A stretch of 55,390 nt of DNA. Source: an uncultured Verrucomicrobia subdivision 3 bacterium. GTDB lineage: Bacteria > Verrucomicrobiota > Verrucomicrobiia > Limisphaerales > UBA11358. Shown in pieces: positions 42,147-50,229 of the stretch (positions are counted from its first letter, which is position 1; every line of letters starts with the position of its first letter). The stretch spans positions 1-55,390 of the forward strand of contig CAIMLG010000102.1 in the NCBI GenBank assembly GCA_903842235.1, given 5' to 3'. The notes below the pieces were generated by a model. It was given only the letters and a program-made list of their open reading frames with translations. It ran no database searches and had not been told where the DNA came from. The translations under genes were made by a program, and so were the position numbers.

Positions 42147-42215
42147 GGCGCGGCGGAATCCGCCCCACCAAACCAACGCGGGTGCCTGCGGACCCCTCTC
42201 AGTTTCCGGCAACCG

Positions 42216-42366
42216 CTCATTAGCCTCCGGCTTCAGCCCGGTGGGAGCAAGCCCACCCGAGGCAAGCCGCTTTAACGGCTTTTGGGCGACCGGCGTGGAA
42301 AACAGTTGAAACCGTTTCCTTTTTTTCGCCCGCTATTCACCCGGCTGAAGCCGGGTGCTAATGAGA
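42216..42366. repeat. REP/MITE-like inverted repeat upstream of glyS
   Basis: Left arm 42216-42243 (CTCATTAGCCTCCGGCTTCA...) and right arm 42338-42366 (...GAAGCCGGGTGCTAATGAGAG) are inverted repeats with only a few mismatches. The interior of about 95 bp contains GCCGTTTTAACGGC-like sequence (GCCGCTTTAACGGC) but no gene. It lies 70 bp after recQ. No transposase for it is seen in the window. Confidence 0.7.
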
Positions 42367-42446
42367 GGTGAAATCGGATTGCAAGAAAGTGAGATGCGCC
42401 CGATGCGCGCGAACGGCGATTGACACCCTTGCGCGGTTAACGAAAA

Positions 42447-44153
42447 ATGTCAGACCTTATGGCCGAACCAAAAGAAAATTTACAGATGGAGAAAATCGTG
42501 TCGCTGTGCAAGCGCCGCGGATTTGTATTTCAGTCGTCCGAAATCTACGGCGGCATCAACGGGTTTTGGGATTACGGCCCGCTCGGCGCGGAACTCAAGC
42601 GCAACGTCAAGGAACTCTGGTGGAACGCCATGACCCGCCAGCGCGACGACGTGGCCGGCCTCGAAGCCACCATCATCATGTCGCCCGCCATCTGGAAGGC
42701 CAGCGGCCATGTGGATACCTTCAGCGACCCGATGTGCGATTGCAAAAAGTGCAAGAAACGCCACCGCGCCGACCAGCTTTGCGAAGATCAAGGACTCACG
42801 CTCGGCAAGAATGCCGCGGGGAAATTTGAATTGCCCGCCGGCACCAAATGCACCGGCTGCGGCTCGACGGACCTTACGGAGCCGCGTCCGTTCAACCTGA
42901 TGTTCAAAACCTACGTCGGCCCGGTGGAAAGCGACGACAACGTCGCCTATCTCCGCCCCGAAACCGCGCAGGCGATTTTTGCGCAGTTCAAGAACGTGCT
43001 GGATACGTCGCGCCAAAAGGTGCCGTTCGGCATCGCGCAGGTGGGCAAGGCGTTCCGCAACGAGGTCACGCCGCGCAATTTCACCTTCCGCTCGCGCGAG
43101 TTCGAGCAGATGGAGCTGGAATTTTTCATCAAGCCGGATGAGGTCATTGAAGCCCTCTACGGCAGTGTGGCAAGCGGCAGTAGCCGCGTTTGTGAAAACG
43201 CGGACGATCCGCGCTCTGACGAGGCGCGGCTACCCCAACCCAACTGGGGCTGGCAGGTGTGGCATCAATACTGGGTCGAGGAACGCGTGCGCTTCTACGA
43301 AGGCATCGGGCTCGCGCGCGACACGCTGGGCTTTCATCATCAGACGCCGGAAGAGCTGGCGCATTACGCCCGCGCCTGCACGGATATTTTGTTCAAGTTC
43401 CCCTTCAGCAAGAAGGACGCGAACGGCAAGGTGACCGGCGACGAGCTGGAAGGCATCGCCGCGCGCAGCGACTTTGACCTGAGCCAGCACCAGCGTTTCT
43501 CCGGCAAGCCGATGGGCGTGTTTGATGATGAATTGCGCACCGCCTGGGGCAAGTTGCCCAAGGAAAAGCAGGACGACCTGTGGCGCCGCTATTACGAGCA
43601 CCGCAAGAATTACCTGACGAAATCCGCCAAGCCCGACGAGACAACCGAGCAAATCCAGAAGCAGGCCACGGAAGACGCCAACGGGCTGGCGAAGGGCCAA
43701 TACATCCCGCACGTCATCGAGCCGAGCGCCGGGGTGGATCGCCTGATCCTCGCGCTGATCGCCAAAGCCTATTCGGAAACCACCGAGACGGACGCCAAGG
43801 GCAAGACCGAGACAACGTATGTGATGAAGTTCCATCCCCGCGTGGCCCCGATCAAGGTCGGCGTGCTGCCACTGTTGAAGAACAAGCCGGAATTGGTCAA
43901 GAAAGCGCTGGCGGTGCGCGACCTGCTGCGGCCGTGGATGAATGTGTATTACGACGACGGCGGCAGCATCGGCAAGCGCTACGCCCGGCAGGACGAGGCG
44001 GGCACGCCGTTCTGCGTGACGATTGATTTCGACACGCTCGGCGAGAAGCCGGAACTGCTCGACACGGTGACGCTGCGCTACCGCGACGACGGCCGGCAGG
44101 AGCGCCTAAAAATTGCAGAGCTGCGCGATTGGCTGCTGGCTAAAATCCGCTAA
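42447..44153 (+). CDS. glyS: Glycyl-tRNA synthetase (dimeric, eukaryote-like type)
   Basis: A 568-residue class II aminoacyl-tRNA synthetase. It starts near 'LCKRRGFVFQSSEIYGG' and has 'YLRPETAQAIFAQFKNV', motif 2 'FRNEVTPRNFTFRSREFEQME', motif 3 'PSAGVDRLILALI' and an anticodon-binding C-terminal domain ('GVLPLLKNKPELVKKAL'). It charges tRNA-Gly. It is longer than usual (about 460-500) because of an insert after 'LEFFIKPDE'. Part of that insert (18 codons, 43180-43233) is a perfect-ended palindrome that keeps the frame. Cysteines in 'CDCKKCKKR' and 'CTGCGS' form a zinc-site insert. Start ATG 42447; ATG 42459 is an alternative. Confidence 0.94.
   Translation: MSDLMAEPKENLQMEKIVSLCKRRGFVFQSSEIYGGINGFWDYGPLGAELKRNVKELWWNAMTRQRDDVAGLEATIIMSPAIWKASGHVDTFSDPMCDCKKCKKRHRADQLCEDQGLTLGKNAAGKFELPAGTKCTGCGSTDLTEPRPFNLMFKTYVGPVESDDNVAYLRPETAQAIFAQFKNVLDTSRQKVPFGIAQVGKAFRNEVTPRNFTFRSREFEQMELEFFIKPDEVIEALYGSVASGSSRVCENADDPRSDEARLPQPNWGWQVWHQYWVEERVRFYEGIGLARDTLGFHHQTPEELAHYARACTDILFKFPFSKKDANGKVTGDELEGIAARSDFDLSQHQRFSGKPMGVFDDELRTAWGKLPKEKQDDLWRRYYEHRKNYLTKSAKPDETTEQIQKQATEDANGLAKGQYIPHVIEPSAGVDRLILALIAKAYSETTETDAKGKTETTYVMKFHPRVAPIKVGVLPLLKNKPELVKKALAVRDLLRPWMNVYYDDGGSIGKRYARQDEAGTPFCVTIDFDTLGEKPELLDTVTLRYRDDGRQERLKIAELRDWLLAKIR
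43180..43233. repeat. 54-bp palindromic element inside the glyS coding sequence
   Basis: GTAGCCGCG (43180-43188) and CGCGGCTAC (43225-43233) are perfect 9-bp inverted arms; inside them CGCGGA-cga-TCCGCG forms a second hairpin (about 43200-43214). The element is 54 bp, a multiple of three without stops, and codes for 'SSRVCENADDPRSDEARL' in an insertion that other glycyl-tRNA synthetases lack. Confidence 0.65.
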
Positions 44154-44172
44154 ATCGTGTAATGGTCTGGCC

Positions 44173-45171
44173 ATGCCCCTGTCCGACATGAGCAAGCCGG
44201 CGCGCATCTCCTTCGTGGTGCTGGGGGTGGCGCTGGTGCTGATAGCCTGGCTGCATCTGGGCGTGCTGGTGCTGACGGCGCTGTTCGGCTATTTCGCGCT
44301 GGAGCGGTTTAGTTTCGGCCGCCGCAAGGCGGTGGGCGTGGCCATTTACCTGCTGGTGGTCGTCGGCCTCATTCTTGGGCTGGGCTACTTCACCAAGAAT
44401 GCGAGCAAAGCGCTGCCGGACATTGCGGAAAAAACCATCCCCGCGATGGCCAGCTTCGCGGAAAAAAACCACATTGACCTGCCCTTTACGGACTATAACA
44501 GCCTCAAAACAGTGGTGCTGGATGAAGTGAAAAAGCAAATGGCCAACCTGGGCCATCTCGCCAAGGCGGCGGCGTTCGAGATTGTGCAACTGCTCGTCGG
44601 CCTCGTGGCGGCGGCCAGCCTGTTTCTCAATGCCAAATGGGGGTCGGAAAAAGAGTCGCTAGCCGCGCCGGACAGCCTTTATACGACGGTGGTGCGCGAA
44701 TTGAGCGTGCGCGGCGTGACGTTTTACCAGAGTTTCTCCCGGGTCATGAGCGCGCAGCTGATCATTTCCGTCATCAACACCGGCCTCACGGCGGGGTTTC
44801 TTTTATGGAATGGCTTCCCCTACGCCACCGTCATCATCGTGACGACGTTCCTGTGCGGCTTGCTGCCCATCATCGGCAACCTCATCAGTAACACCCTCAT
44901 TGCCGGCGTGGCGTTCACGATCTCGCCCCAAATGGCGGTCATTGCCCTCATTTTTCTCGTCGTCATCCACAAGCTGGAATATTTTCTGAACAGCAAGATC
45001 ATCGGCGACCGGATTAAAAATCCCATGTGGCTCACGCTCATCGCCCTGCTGCTCGGCGAAAAGCTGATGGGCATTTCCGGAATCATCCTCGCGCCCGTGG
45101 TGCTGCACTACGTCAAAGTGGAAGCCTCCAAGCGGAAATTCTCCGACCCAGGCAAGGACGTTGCCCGATGA
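44173..45171 (+). CDS. AI-2E family (PerM-like) permease
   Basis: A 332-residue membrane protein with about seven helices: two near the N-terminus (about 11-45, 'ISFVVLGVALVLIAWLHLGV') and one at about 57-75, a soluble stretch (about 80-130), then the hallmark C-terminal group of helices ('GFPYATVIIVTTFLCGLLPI', 'SGIILAPVVLHYV'). 'IGNLISNTLIAGVAF' and 'GDRIKNPMWLTLIALLLG' match the family pattern (usually 'P.IG' and 'G..L.L.P...L'). Members include the quorum-signal exporter TqsA and Na+/H+ antiporters; the substrate here is unknown. I used ATG at 44173, because the earlier frame lies inside glyS. Confidence 0.85.
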   Translation: MPLSDMSKPARISFVVLGVALVLIAWLHLGVLVLTALFGYFALERFSFGRRKAVGVAIYLLVVVGLILGLGYFTKNASKALPDIAEKTIPAMASFAEKNHIDLPFTDYNSLKTVVLDEVKKQMANLGHLAKAAAFEIVQLLVGLVAAASLFLNAKWGSEKESLAAPDSLYTTVVRELSVRGVTFYQSFSRVMSAQLIISVINTGLTAGFLLWNGFPYATVIIVTTFLCGLLPIIGNLISNTLIAGVAFTISPQMAVIALIFLVVIHKLEYFLNSKIIGDRIKNPMWLTLIALLLGEKLMGISGIILAPVVLHYVKVEASKRKFSDPGKDVAR

Positions 45172-45344
45172 AAGGGCCGGCCGCCGGCCCGCCGGCCCCA
45201 TGATTTCAGCCCGTTTTTTTGATTTTATTCCGATTATTTGCTTGCTGCCGCCGCAGGCATTGCTTAAAAAGCACCCCGTAAGAACTAGCCCGACGCAGTT
45301 TTGATGCAACATACCATCGTTCACTCCCAACCAGTGAGGGTCGC

Positions 45345-46064
45345 TTGAGCCGCCCTTTCGCCCCCCGCAATTCCAACCCGGCCTCGTTTATCCGGGTCAA
45401 CGGAAAAATCCGTGCCCGGGAGGTTCGGGTCATTGGAGTGGATAATCGCCAGATTGGCATTATTCAGCTGACCGAAGCCCTGAACCTGGCCCGCCAGCAT
45501 GGCGTGGATCTCGTCGAGATTTCGCCCAATGCGGAGCCGCCCGTCTGCCGGCTGGTGGATTTCGGCAAGTTCCGCTATGAACTCGCCAAGAAGGAAAAGG
45601 AATCCAAAAAACATCAGCACGCCTCGACCGTCAAGGAAGTGCAGCTCAGCCCGCGCATTGACCCGCACGATCTGGGCATCAAGGTCATGCACGCCGTGGA
45701 TTTTCTCTGCGAAGACATGAAGGTGAAAGTCGCCCTCAAGTTCCGCGGCCGCGAAATGCAGCACACGGAAGTGGGCTTCGAAGTCATCAAAAAATTCATC
45801 GAGGAAATCGCGCCGTTCGGCCATCCGGATTTCCAGCCCAAGCTCGTGGGCCGCGCCATCAATCTGATGATCAGCCCGCTGCCCCGGGCCAAGCGCGCCA
45901 AAAACCCGCGCGCGGGGGAAGGCGGACCGGAAGCCCCCGCGGCCAAGCCCGCGCCGGAGCCTAAACCCGAGGCCGAGCCGGCCCCCAAGCCCAAAGTCCC
46001 CGTTGCCCAAGCCCCGCAACCCGGCGGCCTCAGCAGCCCGTTTGCCGGCTTGGAAATCAAATAA
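45345..46064 (+). CDS. infC: Translation initiation factor IF-3
   Basis: A 239-residue IF-3. The N-domain has 'FIRVNGKIRAREVRVIGVDN' and 'DLVEISPNAEPPVCRLVDFG', and the C-domain has 'KEVQLSPRIDPHDLGIKV' and 'KVKVALKFRGREMQHTEVG'. A Pro/Ala/Glu/Lys-rich tail of about 50 residues follows that most IF-3 proteins lack. IF-3 binds the 30S subunit and rejects non-standard starts. The start is TTG at 45345, with GAGGG 4-8 bases before it. A rare start fits the known self-repression of infC, where IF-3 discriminates against its own start codon (AUU in E. coli). The usual downstream genes rpmI and rplT are not next to it. Confidence 0.94.
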   Translation: MSRPFAPRNSNPASFIRVNGKIRAREVRVIGVDNRQIGIIQLTEALNLARQHGVDLVEISPNAEPPVCRLVDFGKFRYELAKKEKESKKHQHASTVKEVQLSPRIDPHDLGIKVMHAVDFLCEDMKVKVALKFRGREMQHTEVGFEVIKKFIEEIAPFGHPDFQPKLVGRAINLMISPLPRAKRAKNPRAGEGGPEAPAAKPAPEPKPEAEPAPKPKVPVAQAPQPGGLSSPFAGLEIK

Positions 46065-46072
46065 TTTCGATC

Positions 46073-46097
46073 CGCTGGAACATACGTTCCAGCGTTT
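46073..46097 (+). terminator. Terminator-like hairpin after infC
   Basis: CGCTGGAAC (46073-46081) and GTTCCAGCG (46086-46094) form a perfect 9-bp stem with a 4-nt loop, followed by only three T. It starts 8 bp after the infC stop. The short T-run makes it weak as a Rho-independent terminator. Confidence 0.55.
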
Positions 46098-46175
46098 GGC
46101 CGGGAGAGGACGCTATTGCTTATCGGCGACGAATGATTTCCGCCGTTAACCGAGTTGGTAAATTCACGGGATAAC

Positions 46176-46706
46176 ATGACTGTGCGCACGAAAAAAGTTT
46201 TGCTCGTTGTTTTGGTGCCCATAGGTCTCTTCCTCGCTTTCATTATCTTTCAGATTGGCTACGGGTTGAAATACTCGCACCGGCACTGCATCAAACAAGC
46301 TGGCCTTGCCTTCCGTCTCTATGCCGGTGACCCCAACGGTCAACTTCCCTACAGCACCAACGGTTTTGGAAACGCCTTGCTCCTTCTGGCCCAAGGCGAT
46401 TCCACGAATAATTATATCGCAGAATATATCGCCTGCCTCTGCGGACCTGATGATGACGGTCACGACTTAATGGGGGCATTAACAAATCATTCGATCGTGC
46501 CGGAAGAGCAATGCTCGCGGGTCTATATTCAAGGCTTGAGCGAAACAAATGATCCGCAGATTTGCATTTTGTTCGACCGTCATTCTTGTCCCGGCGGCGA
46601 CCATTTTCGCTCGCCATGGGGTCGGCGAGTGCGCGAGGTCTGCCTGTTGGATGGCTCAATGCAAGTAATTGGTGATAAGAACTGGCCAGCATTTAGCCTA
46701 AACTAG
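46176..46706 (+). CDS. Membrane-anchored protein resembling a degenerate pseudopilin
   Basis: A 176-residue protein with one N-terminal helix ('VLLVVLVPIGLFLAFIIFQI') and then 'CIKQAGLAFRLYAGDPNGQL', close to the 'C...LRQ.G.A.R.YA.D..G..P' segment after the helix in pseudopilins of this group (compare 24846-25640). It lacks the prepilin cleavage motif FTLIE, so it is not a functional pilin. Eight or so cysteines occur ('CLCGPDD', 'QCSR', 'QICILFDRHSCPGG'). The start ATG 46176 is preceded by GGGAT; a TTG at 46155 is possible. Its GC content is lower than that of its neighbours. The function is unknown. Confidence 0.65.
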   Translation: MTVRTKKVLLVVLVPIGLFLAFIIFQIGYGLKYSHRHCIKQAGLAFRLYAGDPNGQLPYSTNGFGNALLLLAQGDSTNNYIAEYIACLCGPDDDGHDLMGALTNHSIVPEEQCSRVYIQGLSETNDPQICILFDRHSCPGGDHFRSPWGRRVREVCLLDGSMQVIGDKNWPAFSLN

Positions 46707-46776
46707 GTGGCCTTGCTGGTCGCAGCCGGTTATTCCCGCACTTACGCGCTCCGCTTTTATCCGGCGGCCCAATAAC

Positions 46777-48213
46777 TTAATTTGTCCGCCAGCTCCGCAC
46801 CAGATCCGGAAACCGGCAGTCCGCGCAGATGGCGTTGGAATGGGCGCAAAAGTCCCGGACAATCTGCATCAGCCCCTGCTGTTCGGCGGCGCCTTTCAAC
46901 AGCCGCGCGTTGGTCGTGCCCAGCAGCCGTTGGCGGGCGAGCTTCAGCACGGAATTATCTTCCGCCGCCGGCCACGCGAAAAACCGCCGCTCCACCTCGC
47001 GCTGGAAGGTTTCGTTGCCGCCTTCCTGCGCCCGAATCCATAGCCACGGCAGCACCACATTCACCGCCAGATCCGTCACCCGCGCTGCGCCCAACAACGG
47101 CTGCGGTTGGGCCAACCGCGCGGATTTAAACGTCCAGTGCCACGACCAGAATTCATCGCGCTCAACCCAGAAAATGGCGTGGAGCGATGCCACCCATCGG
47201 GTCGGGCTGACCTGCGGGTCAGCCGCCGCCCCCCAATCTCCAATTTTGGCCACCAGCTGGCCGGACGCCAGCCAGTGCGCCGCCAGCGCCAGCCGCCGCT
47301 GCGGATGATTGGCCGGGCGCAAGCCATGGAGTTTCCAAAGCGCCCGCGGCAAAACACAGCTTTCAAACGCATCCCGATCCCGCCACCAGCCGTCCCACGC
47401 CCGCCGCAAAAAGGTGTCCGCGCTTTTCTCCGCCCGCGTTAATTCGGCCGGCAGCAGCCCGCTGACGCCAAGCAGCCGCGTCTGGATTTCCAAGGCGGAA
47501 CCGGCGCCGGGCAGCCAGCGGGATTTGGTTTCCGCCAGATTCAGCATGGGCCAGACGTTGTGCTTGTAGCCGAGCGCGCGAAACAGATTTTCCCAAAGCG
47601 TCTGTTCCCAGCCCACCGCTTTGGCCCGCGCCCGCATCGCCTCGGCCTTGATTTGAAACCGAACTTGAGCCGCGGCGCGCAAAATCTCACTAAGTTGGGC
47701 GGCAGCCAATTCGCGCAAAGGCGAGGCGCATTGACCGCGCAACGCTTCCGGCAGACCGGCTTCATTCTCCAGCGCCAGGGCCAGTTCGGCCAGCGGCGCA
47801 TCGAGCACGGATTGCAGGGCCAGGACGGCGGGCACCTGCGGATTGGGCTTCGCCGTTTCCCAGACGACGTGCAGGATGACATTCTTGAAACTGGGGTTTT
47901 GATCGTGGCCATGGGCATGCCAGCCGGACGATTGCAGATCAATTTCCACGTCGCCGGAAACCGGCGGGGCCTGGTCAAACTGCAAAACCGCCCCGCGAAA
48001 ATCAGGCCCGCCCTCGGCGCTGGCAAAACCGGGATGCAGCACGCGCAGGCGGCGGCCAGCCGCCGTTTTCAACTCGTCGCGCCGGAGCCGCTGGTGTTGC
48101 CAGACGGTTTGCAGCAGTTTTTCCGGGGGCATGGAGCCGCCCTCGTGCAAGCCGCTGACGGCATGGCAGGACTGCCGCCAACGGGCATAGAAGTTTGCCA
48201 CGCTTGGGTTCAC
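46777..48213 (-). CDS. DUF2851 family protein
   Basis: A 478-residue protein of the uncharacterised DUF2851 family, recognised by 'GFASAEGGPDFRGAVLQF', 'GDVEIDLQSSGWHAHGHD' and 'PSFKNVILHVVWE'. The family occurs mainly in Bacteroidetes, Chlorobi and Verrucomicrobia. Its conserved acidic and His residues in the N-terminal third have been compared with nuclease-like folds, but no activity is established to my knowledge. The C-terminal end has 'FCAHSNAICADCRFP', a likely metal-binding Cys/His site. I chose GTG at 48213 ('VNPSVANFYARWRQ'); ATG at 48132 ('MPPEKLLQTVWQHQ') is the alternative. It is divergent from hypA. Confidence 0.82.
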   Translation of the reverse strand: MNPSVANFYARWRQSCHAVSGLHEGGSMPPEKLLQTVWQHQRLRRDELKTAAGRRLRVLHPGFASAEGGPDFRGAVLQFDQAPPVSGDVEIDLQSSGWHAHGHDQNPSFKNVILHVVWETAKPNPQVPAVLALQSVLDAPLAELALALENEAGLPEALRGQCASPLRELAAAQLSEILRAAAQVRFQIKAEAMRARAKAVGWEQTLWENLFRALGYKHNVWPMLNLAETKSRWLPGAGSALEIQTRLLGVSGLLPAELTRAEKSADTFLRRAWDGWWRDRDAFESCVLPRALWKLHGLRPANHPQRRLALAAHWLASGQLVAKIGDWGAAADPQVSPTRWVASLHAIFWVERDEFWSWHWTFKSARLAQPQPLLGAARVTDLAVNVVLPWLWIRAQEGGNETFQREVERRFFAWPAAEDNSVLKLARQRLLGTTNARLLKGAAEQQGLMQIVRDFCAHSNAICADCRFPDLVRSWRTN

Positions 48214-48340
48214 AGCGCATTTTTTGGCGGTGGTGCGGGCAAAGTCAAGCCGGCAGCTGGCCCATTTGAAATTCCACTGGACTGGCAGGCGCCGCCTTGA
48301 CTTTCCGCAGCGGCAGGCAATGATGCTTTGCCCTCGGTTT

Positions 48341-48682
48341 ATGCACGAATTCAGCATCATGCAATCGGCGCTGGCCACGGCGGCGGAAAAAACCCGCGCG
48401 GCGGGCGCCACGCAGATTCACCGGCTCCAGGTGCGCATCGGCGCGCTGTCCGGCGTGGTGCCGGAGGCGCTGCGGTTTGCGTTTGACGCCTTGAAGGAAG
48501 GGACGCCGGCCGCCCAGGCGGCTTTTGAAATTGAACGGGTGCCCGCCATAAGCTGGTGCGCGGCCTGCGCGGCGGAATTTGCCGTGGCGGATTTGCATTA
48601 CGAATGCCCGCGCTGCCATCAGCCCAGCGGCGAGCTGCGGCGCGGCTGGGAACTGGAACTCAGCTCGCTGGAAATTTCTTAA
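48341..48682 (+). CDS. hypA: Nickel metallochaperone HypA
   Basis: The 113-residue product starts 'MHEFSIMQSALATAAEKT'; His2 and Glu3 are the nickel ligands of HypA. The C-terminal part has the zinc site 'CAACAAEF...CPRC'. HypA works with HypB to deliver Ni2+ into [NiFe]-hydrogenase precursors and sometimes urease. The start ATG 48341 is the only one that gives the MHE terminus. hypB follows after 4 bp. No hydrogenase structural gene and no hypCDEF lies in the window. Confidence 0.93.
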   Translation: MHEFSIMQSALATAAEKTRAAGATQIHRLQVRIGALSGVVPEALRFAFDALKEGTPAAQAAFEIERVPAISWCAACAAEFAVADLHYECPRCHQPSGELRRGWELELSSLEIS

Positions 48683-48686
48683 TTTT

Positions 48687-49508
48687 ATGTGTCAAGAATG
48701 CGGCTGCTCCTCGCCCGGCCCCTACAAGGTCGGCGATAAATCCATTGACCCGCACGGTCATGGCCACACCCACACCCTGCCCGACGGCACGGTGATGACT
48801 CATTCGCACGACGACCATCAGGGGCACAGCCACGAACCCAGCCACGCGCACCCGCATCAGATATTGAATTTGAACACCGGCATTCTGAGCGGCAACGACC
48901 GGCTGGCCGAACAGAATCGCGGCGCGTTCAAGGCGCTGAATGTGCTGGCGCTGAATGTCGTTTCCTCGCCGGGCGCGGGCAAGACGACCTTGCTCACCCA
49001 GACGCTGAAGGAATTGAAAGGCCGGCGGCGCTGCGCGGTCATCGTCGGCGACCTCGCCACGGATAATGACGCCGCGCGGCTCCGCACCACCGGCGCGCCG
49101 GTGGTGCAAATCGCCACCGGCACGCTGTGTCATCTGGAAGCCGGCATGGTGGCCGAGGCGATGAAGCAATTGGATTTGCGCGCGCTGGATTTGCTCATCA
49201 TCGAAAATGTCGGCAACCTCGTCTGCCCCGCGTCGTTCGACTTGGGCGAAGCCGTGCGGGTGGTGGCGCATTCCGTGACCGAAGGCGAAGACAAGCCGCT
49301 CAAATATCCGCCCATGTTCCATTCCGCCGATGTGGTCATTGTGACCAAGACCGACATGGCGGTGGCGGCGGGGTTTGACCGCGAACTGGCCTTGAAGAAC
49401 ATCCGCCAAGCCGCCCCGCACGCGAAAATCTTTGAACTTTCCGCCAAAACGGGGGACGGCCTGAAAGCCTGGTGCGACCATTTGGTGGCGCTGACGGCCA
49501 AGGCTTAG
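48687..49508 (+). CDS. hypB: Nickel incorporation GTPase HypB
   Basis: A 273-residue GTPase. The N-terminus 'MCQECGC' is the high-affinity nickel site (CxxCGC), followed by a His-rich stretch ('HGHGHTHTLP', 'HSHDDHQGHSHEP') that stores nickel. The G-domain has P-loop 'SSPGAGKTT', switch 'GDLATDNDAARLR', the metal site 'CHLEAG', 'IENVGNLVCPASFDLGEA' and 'NKxD'-like 'TKTD'. HypB uses GTP hydrolysis to transfer nickel to the hydrogenase large subunit with HypA. It is partnered by hypA directly upstream. Homologs also serve urease in some bacteria. Confidence 0.94.
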   Translation: MCQECGCSSPGPYKVGDKSIDPHGHGHTHTLPDGTVMTHSHDDHQGHSHEPSHAHPHQILNLNTGILSGNDRLAEQNRGAFKALNVLALNVVSSPGAGKTTLLTQTLKELKGRRRCAVIVGDLATDNDAARLRTTGAPVVQIATGTLCHLEAGMVAEAMKQLDLRALDLLIIENVGNLVCPASFDLGEAVRVVAHSVTEGEDKPLKYPPMFHSADVVIVTKTDMAVAAGFDRELALKNIRQAAPHAKIFELSAKTGDGLKAWCDHLVALTAKA

Positions 49509-49516
49509 TTCCGCCG

Positions 49517-49593
49517 GGTGGGGCAAGCGGCCCCGCGAGCCGGAACGGGAATTTGGCCCGGCGGGAACGACTCGCAGGGGTGCTTACCCCCGA
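49517..49593. repeat. Inverted-repeat element between hypB and lemA
   Basis: The left arm 49517-49539 (GGTGGGGCAAGCGGCCCCGC...) is approximately inverted in the segment 49570-49593 (CTCGCAGGGGTGCTTACCCC...). The left arm also matches, inverted, 29724-29746 in prmC. The rest of the 148-bp gap shows no gene. Confidence 0.5.
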
Positions 49594-49656
49594 GGCAAAA
49601 CGGTTCGGCCGCGAAACTATTCTTGCCGGTCCGCACGCAAGCCGGTATTTACCCGC

Positions 49657-50229
49657 ATGGTTTCTCGTGCGGCAATTCTGGCAGCGAGCATTCTGGCCGG
49701 CTTTCTTCTGGCGGCGGGCCTTTATTCCATTTGGGTTTACAACCGGCTGGTGGCGCTACAAAACCAGTTACGGGAGGCGTGGAGCGGCGTGGACGTGCAG
49801 CTGAAGCGGCGGCATGATTTGATTCCCAACCTGGTGGAATGCGTTAAGGGCTATCGCACGCATGAAGAAAATGTCCTGACCGCCGTGACCCGCGAGCGCG
49901 GGGTGGCGCAGGCGGCGCAGGGCATTGCCGGGGCCAGCACGGCGGAAAACCGCCTGACCCAAAACCTGCGTTCGCTGTTCGCCGTGGCCGAGGCCTATCC
50001 GGAGCTGAAAGCGGATCAAAATTTCCGGCAGTTGAGCTCCACGCTCGTGGCGGTGGAAAACGACATTCAATTTGCCCGCCGCTACTACAATGGCTCCGTG
50101 CGCGACCTCAATAATCTGGTCCAGACCTTTCCCAGTCTGCTGGTGGCGCGGCGGTTTCAGTTCGGCCCGGCGGAATTCTTTGAACTGGAGACCGCCACGG
50201 AACGCACCGCTCCGGAGGTGAAATTGTGA
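49657..50229 (+). CDS. lemA: LemA family protein
   Basis: The 190-residue product has one N-terminal membrane helix (about 5-25) followed by the long helical LemA domain: 'YNRLVALQNQLREAWSGVDV', 'QLKRRHDLIPNLVECVKGY', 'TENRL'-like 'TAENRL', 'YPELKADQNFRQLSSTL' and 'ARRYYNGSVRDLNNLVQTFP'. It is anchored in the inner membrane with most of the protein outside the cytoplasm. LemA proteins are conserved but their role is unclear. As often seen, it is paired with a DUF2207 gene, here overlapping by 4 bp (GTGA). Confidence 0.93.
   Translation: MVSRAAILAASILAGFLLAAGLYSIWVYNRLVALQNQLREAWSGVDVQLKRRHDLIPNLVECVKGYRTHEENVLTAVTRERGVAQAAQGIAGASTAENRLTQNLRSLFAVAEAYPELKADQNFRQLSSTLVAVENDIQFARRYYNGSVRDLNNLVQTFPSLLVARRFQFGPAEFFELETATERTAPEVKL

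Noticed and set aside
45174..45190. Hairpin GGGCCGG/CCGGCCC after the AI-2E permease gene as a terminator
   Set aside because: The stem is strong but not followed by a T-tract, and the sequence is simply very GC-rich; not called.
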